Assembly (NCBI RefSeq): GCF_000725385.1
Contig: NZ_CP008884.1
Span: 3,844,001-3,908,000 of the forward strand
Source: Dyella japonica A8
GTDB taxonomy: Bacteria; Pseudomonadota; Gammaproteobacteria; Xanthomonadales; Rhodanobacteraceae
DNA length: 64,000 nt
Direction: 5' to 3'
Translations under genes and position numbers: made by a program
Shown here: positions 62,709 to 64,000 of the stretch, piece by piece
Layout of the letters: each line of letters opens with the position of its first letter
Position numbering within the stretch: the stretch's first letter is position 1
The notes under the pieces: generated by a model
The model's database searches: none
Seen by the model: the letters and a program-made list of their open reading frames with translations, nothing else
Told to the model about the DNA's origin: nothing

Positions 62709-63419
62709 ATGTCCCAGGCCCCCACCCTTGTCCCCGTCGCCGAACTGGTGAAGCGCAACGGCGTGACCTTCACCGGCGAAAGCGCCGAGTATCGCCATGC
62801 CCGCAACGCACTGCTGGCCGAAGAACTGGAGCTTCGCCGCCAGATCGAGCGCGTGGCCGAGCAACGCCGTGCCCTGCCGCCCGGCCCCGAAGTGAAAGGC
62901 GACTACCGGTTCATCGGCGAGCACGGCCCGGTCGACTTTGCCGGCCTGTTCGGCGACAAGCAGACCCTGGTGACCTACAGCTATATGTTCGGCCCGCAAC
63001 GCGAGCGTCCCTGCCCCATGTGCACCTCATTGCTCGGCGCCTGGAACGGCGAGGCGCGCGACATCCAGCAGCGCGTCGCGTTCGCGGTGATCGCCCGCTC
63101 GCCTATCGAGCGCCTCGTCGCGTTCAAGCAGGAGCGTGGCTGGAGGGACCTGCCGCTGTATTCGGATGTGAACGGCCACTTCAGTCGCGACTACCACGCT
63201 GTCGGCGACGACGGCAGCGACATTCCCGCGTTCAACGTGTTCACCCGGCGCGATGGCCACGTCCGCCTGTTCTGGGCCGGTGAAATGGGCATGGCCACGG
63301 CCGACCCCGGCCAGGACCCGCGCGGCGCGCCAGACCTGATGCCGATCTGGACCATCCTCGACTGCGTGCCCGAAGGGCGTGGTACGGACTGGTATCCGAA
63401 GCTCGACTACGGCAGCTGA
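62709..63419 (+). CDS. DUF899-family thioredoxin-like protein
   Basis: The 236-residue protein belongs to DUF899. An N-terminal helix pair (VKRNGVTFTGESAEYRHARNALLAEELELRRQIERVAEQRRALPPG) precedes a thioredoxin-like domain (DYRFIGEHGPVDFAGLFGDKQTLVTYSYMF) with a PCPMC motif that could be a redox or metal site. The end has FWAGEMGMATADPGQDPRGAPDLMPIWTILDCVPEGRG. The family is often called dithiol-disulfide oxidoreductase-like; no reaction is proven. It faces the PhnB-like VOC gene with a strong hairpin between them. Confidence 0.9.
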   Translation: MSQAPTLVPVAELVKRNGVTFTGESAEYRHARNALLAEELELRRQIERVAEQRRALPPGPEVKGDYRFIGEHGPVDFAGLFGDKQTLVTYSYMFGPQRERPCPMCTSLLGAWNGEARDIQQRVAFAVIARSPIERLVAFKQERGWRDLPLYSDVNGHFSRDYHAVGDDGSDIPAFNVFTRRDGHVRLFWAGEMGMATADPGQDPRGAPDLMPIWTILDCVPEGRGTDWYPKLDYGS

Positions 63420-63425
63420 CGACAA

Positions 63426-63454
63426 GCGACGGGCCGCCCTGGGCGGCCCGTCGC
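63426..63454. terminator. Bidirectional hairpin between convergent genes
   Basis: GCGACGGGCCGCC pairs with GGCGGCCCGTCGC around a 3-base loop in the 43-base gap between the DUF899 and VOC gene ends. It has no T-run in either direction, so it may end transcription only with factor help. Confidence 0.6.
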
Positions 63455-63462
63455 AGGGGACA

Positions 63463-63870
63463 TCAGTCCATCGACTTCAGGCAATTGACCATCCACGCCT
63501 TGCCGAAACGGTCGGTGAGCATGCCGAAGCGATGCGCCCAGAAGGTTTCGGCGATGGGCATGGTCACCTGGCCGCCCTCGGACAGCGCCGTGAACACGCG
63601 GTCGGCTTCGGCGGGGCTACCCACGTCGATGTTCACGCAGCCCTTGGAGATCGCCGTATTCGGCGGGGCGTCGGCGCCCATCAGGATGCTGGTGGGCGTT
63701 TCCAGTTGCGAATGCATCACGCGGCCGTGCGTTTCCGGCGGCATGTCCTGGGCCATGGGCGATTCGCCATACGTCATGCGCATGGTGATCTTGCCGTTGA
63801 AGGCCTTGGCATAGAAGTCGAACGCTTCCCGCGCCTGACCGTCGAAATCGAGATAGGGAATGAACTTCAT
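63463..63870 (-). CDS. PhnB-like VOC-superfamily protein
   Basis: The 135-residue protein is of the PhnB/3-demethylubiquinone methyltransferase-like VOC type: MKFIPYLDFDGQAREAFDFYAKAFNGKITMRMTYGESPMAQ at the start and GCVNIDVGSPAEADRVFTALSEGGQVTMPIAETFWAHRFGMLTDRFGKAWMVN at the end. Members are often annotated as glyoxalases; the ligand is unknown. The start at 63868-63870 matches the family; the frame continues open upstream. The last 130 bases of the window, beyond its start, show no gene I can support. Confidence 0.88.
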   Translation of the reverse strand: MKFIPYLDFDGQAREAFDFYAKAFNGKITMRMTYGESPMAQDMPPETHGRVMHSQLETPTSILMGADAPPNTAISKGCVNIDVGSPAEADRVFTALSEGGQVTMPIAETFWAHRFGMLTDRFGKAWMVNCLKSMD

Positions 63871-64000
63871 CCGGGCTACTCCTGCTTCGTGGGGACCGTG
63901 GACCTTGCGGCGCCAGCCATCAAGGTCATCCATGACACCGCGCCGTGGGGGCTCCTCCGGCGTGATGGCTCACAAGGATGACGAACGGGCGTCTCAGGAA

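Overview
The window is high-GC, densely coded proteobacterial chromosome. Gene content and protein styles (rlmKL, bpt, a pathogenicity-like DUF2007-type protein, egtB/egtD, minCDE, mfd, and paired short palindromes between genes) fit a gammaproteobacterium of the order Lysobacterales (Xanthomonadales), probably Rhodanobacteraceae such as Dyella, Luteibacter or Rhodanobacter. The order is a fairly firm inference from the sequence; the family or genus is a guess. There are no rRNA or tRNA genes, CRISPR arrays, transposases or phage genes that I can support.

Layout. 1-8.3 kb: end of a cation-efflux transporter, VOC and YjbR proteins, a GNAT enzyme, mfd, then a 1.2 kb gene-free block of stacked repeats, another VOC protein and a ChaA-type antiporter. 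8.3-16.9 kb: ergothioneine genes egtD/egtB, a Pro/Tyr-repeat exported protein, rlmKL with a hydrolase, an amidase, tesB, a DUF2007-like protein and bpt. 16.9-27.3 kb: adhP, an FMN glutamate-synthase-like protein, purT, an exported transglutaminase, an SPFH protein paired with an Arc-type regulator, small conserved proteins, and a copper-delivery group (SCO, PCuAC, CtaG). 27.3-45.4 kb: a GldG-type ABC exporter operon, an SRPBCC membrane protein, a NarL-type two-component pair, GNAT-minC-minD-minE, NfeD-slipin, a BaiN-like flavoprotein, an HDOD protein, an LLM oxidoreductase and an EamA transporter with a His-rich tail.

45.4-50 kb is the most unusual part. A promoter-like site with a perfect TTGACA box is followed by a structured leader whose last hairpin buries the Shine-Dalgarno sequence of a small Arg-rich protein. 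Behind it lie a SpeD (AdoMet decarboxylase) homologue that has lost all three catalytic residues, an NRAMP transporter with non-canonical metal-site motifs (DAGA for DPGN, APW for MPH) and an OprB-type porin. Together they look like a riboregulated divalent-metal uptake module, perhaps for Mg2+ or Mn2+, with an enzyme-derived sensor. This is inference.

50-64 kb: exported proteins (YVTN propeller, creatininase-like, exported methyltransferase, M20 and M28 peptidases), an orphan ExbD, a 2H phosphoesterase, a GIY-YIG protein, a PLC-type phosphoesterase, and a final group of small DUF899, GyrI-like and VOC proteins.

Eight intergenic copies of an inverted-pair palindrome (core GCGCACCCTGTGCGC), plus a second family of short hairpins, are scattered between genes. 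They look like REP/BIME-type elements.
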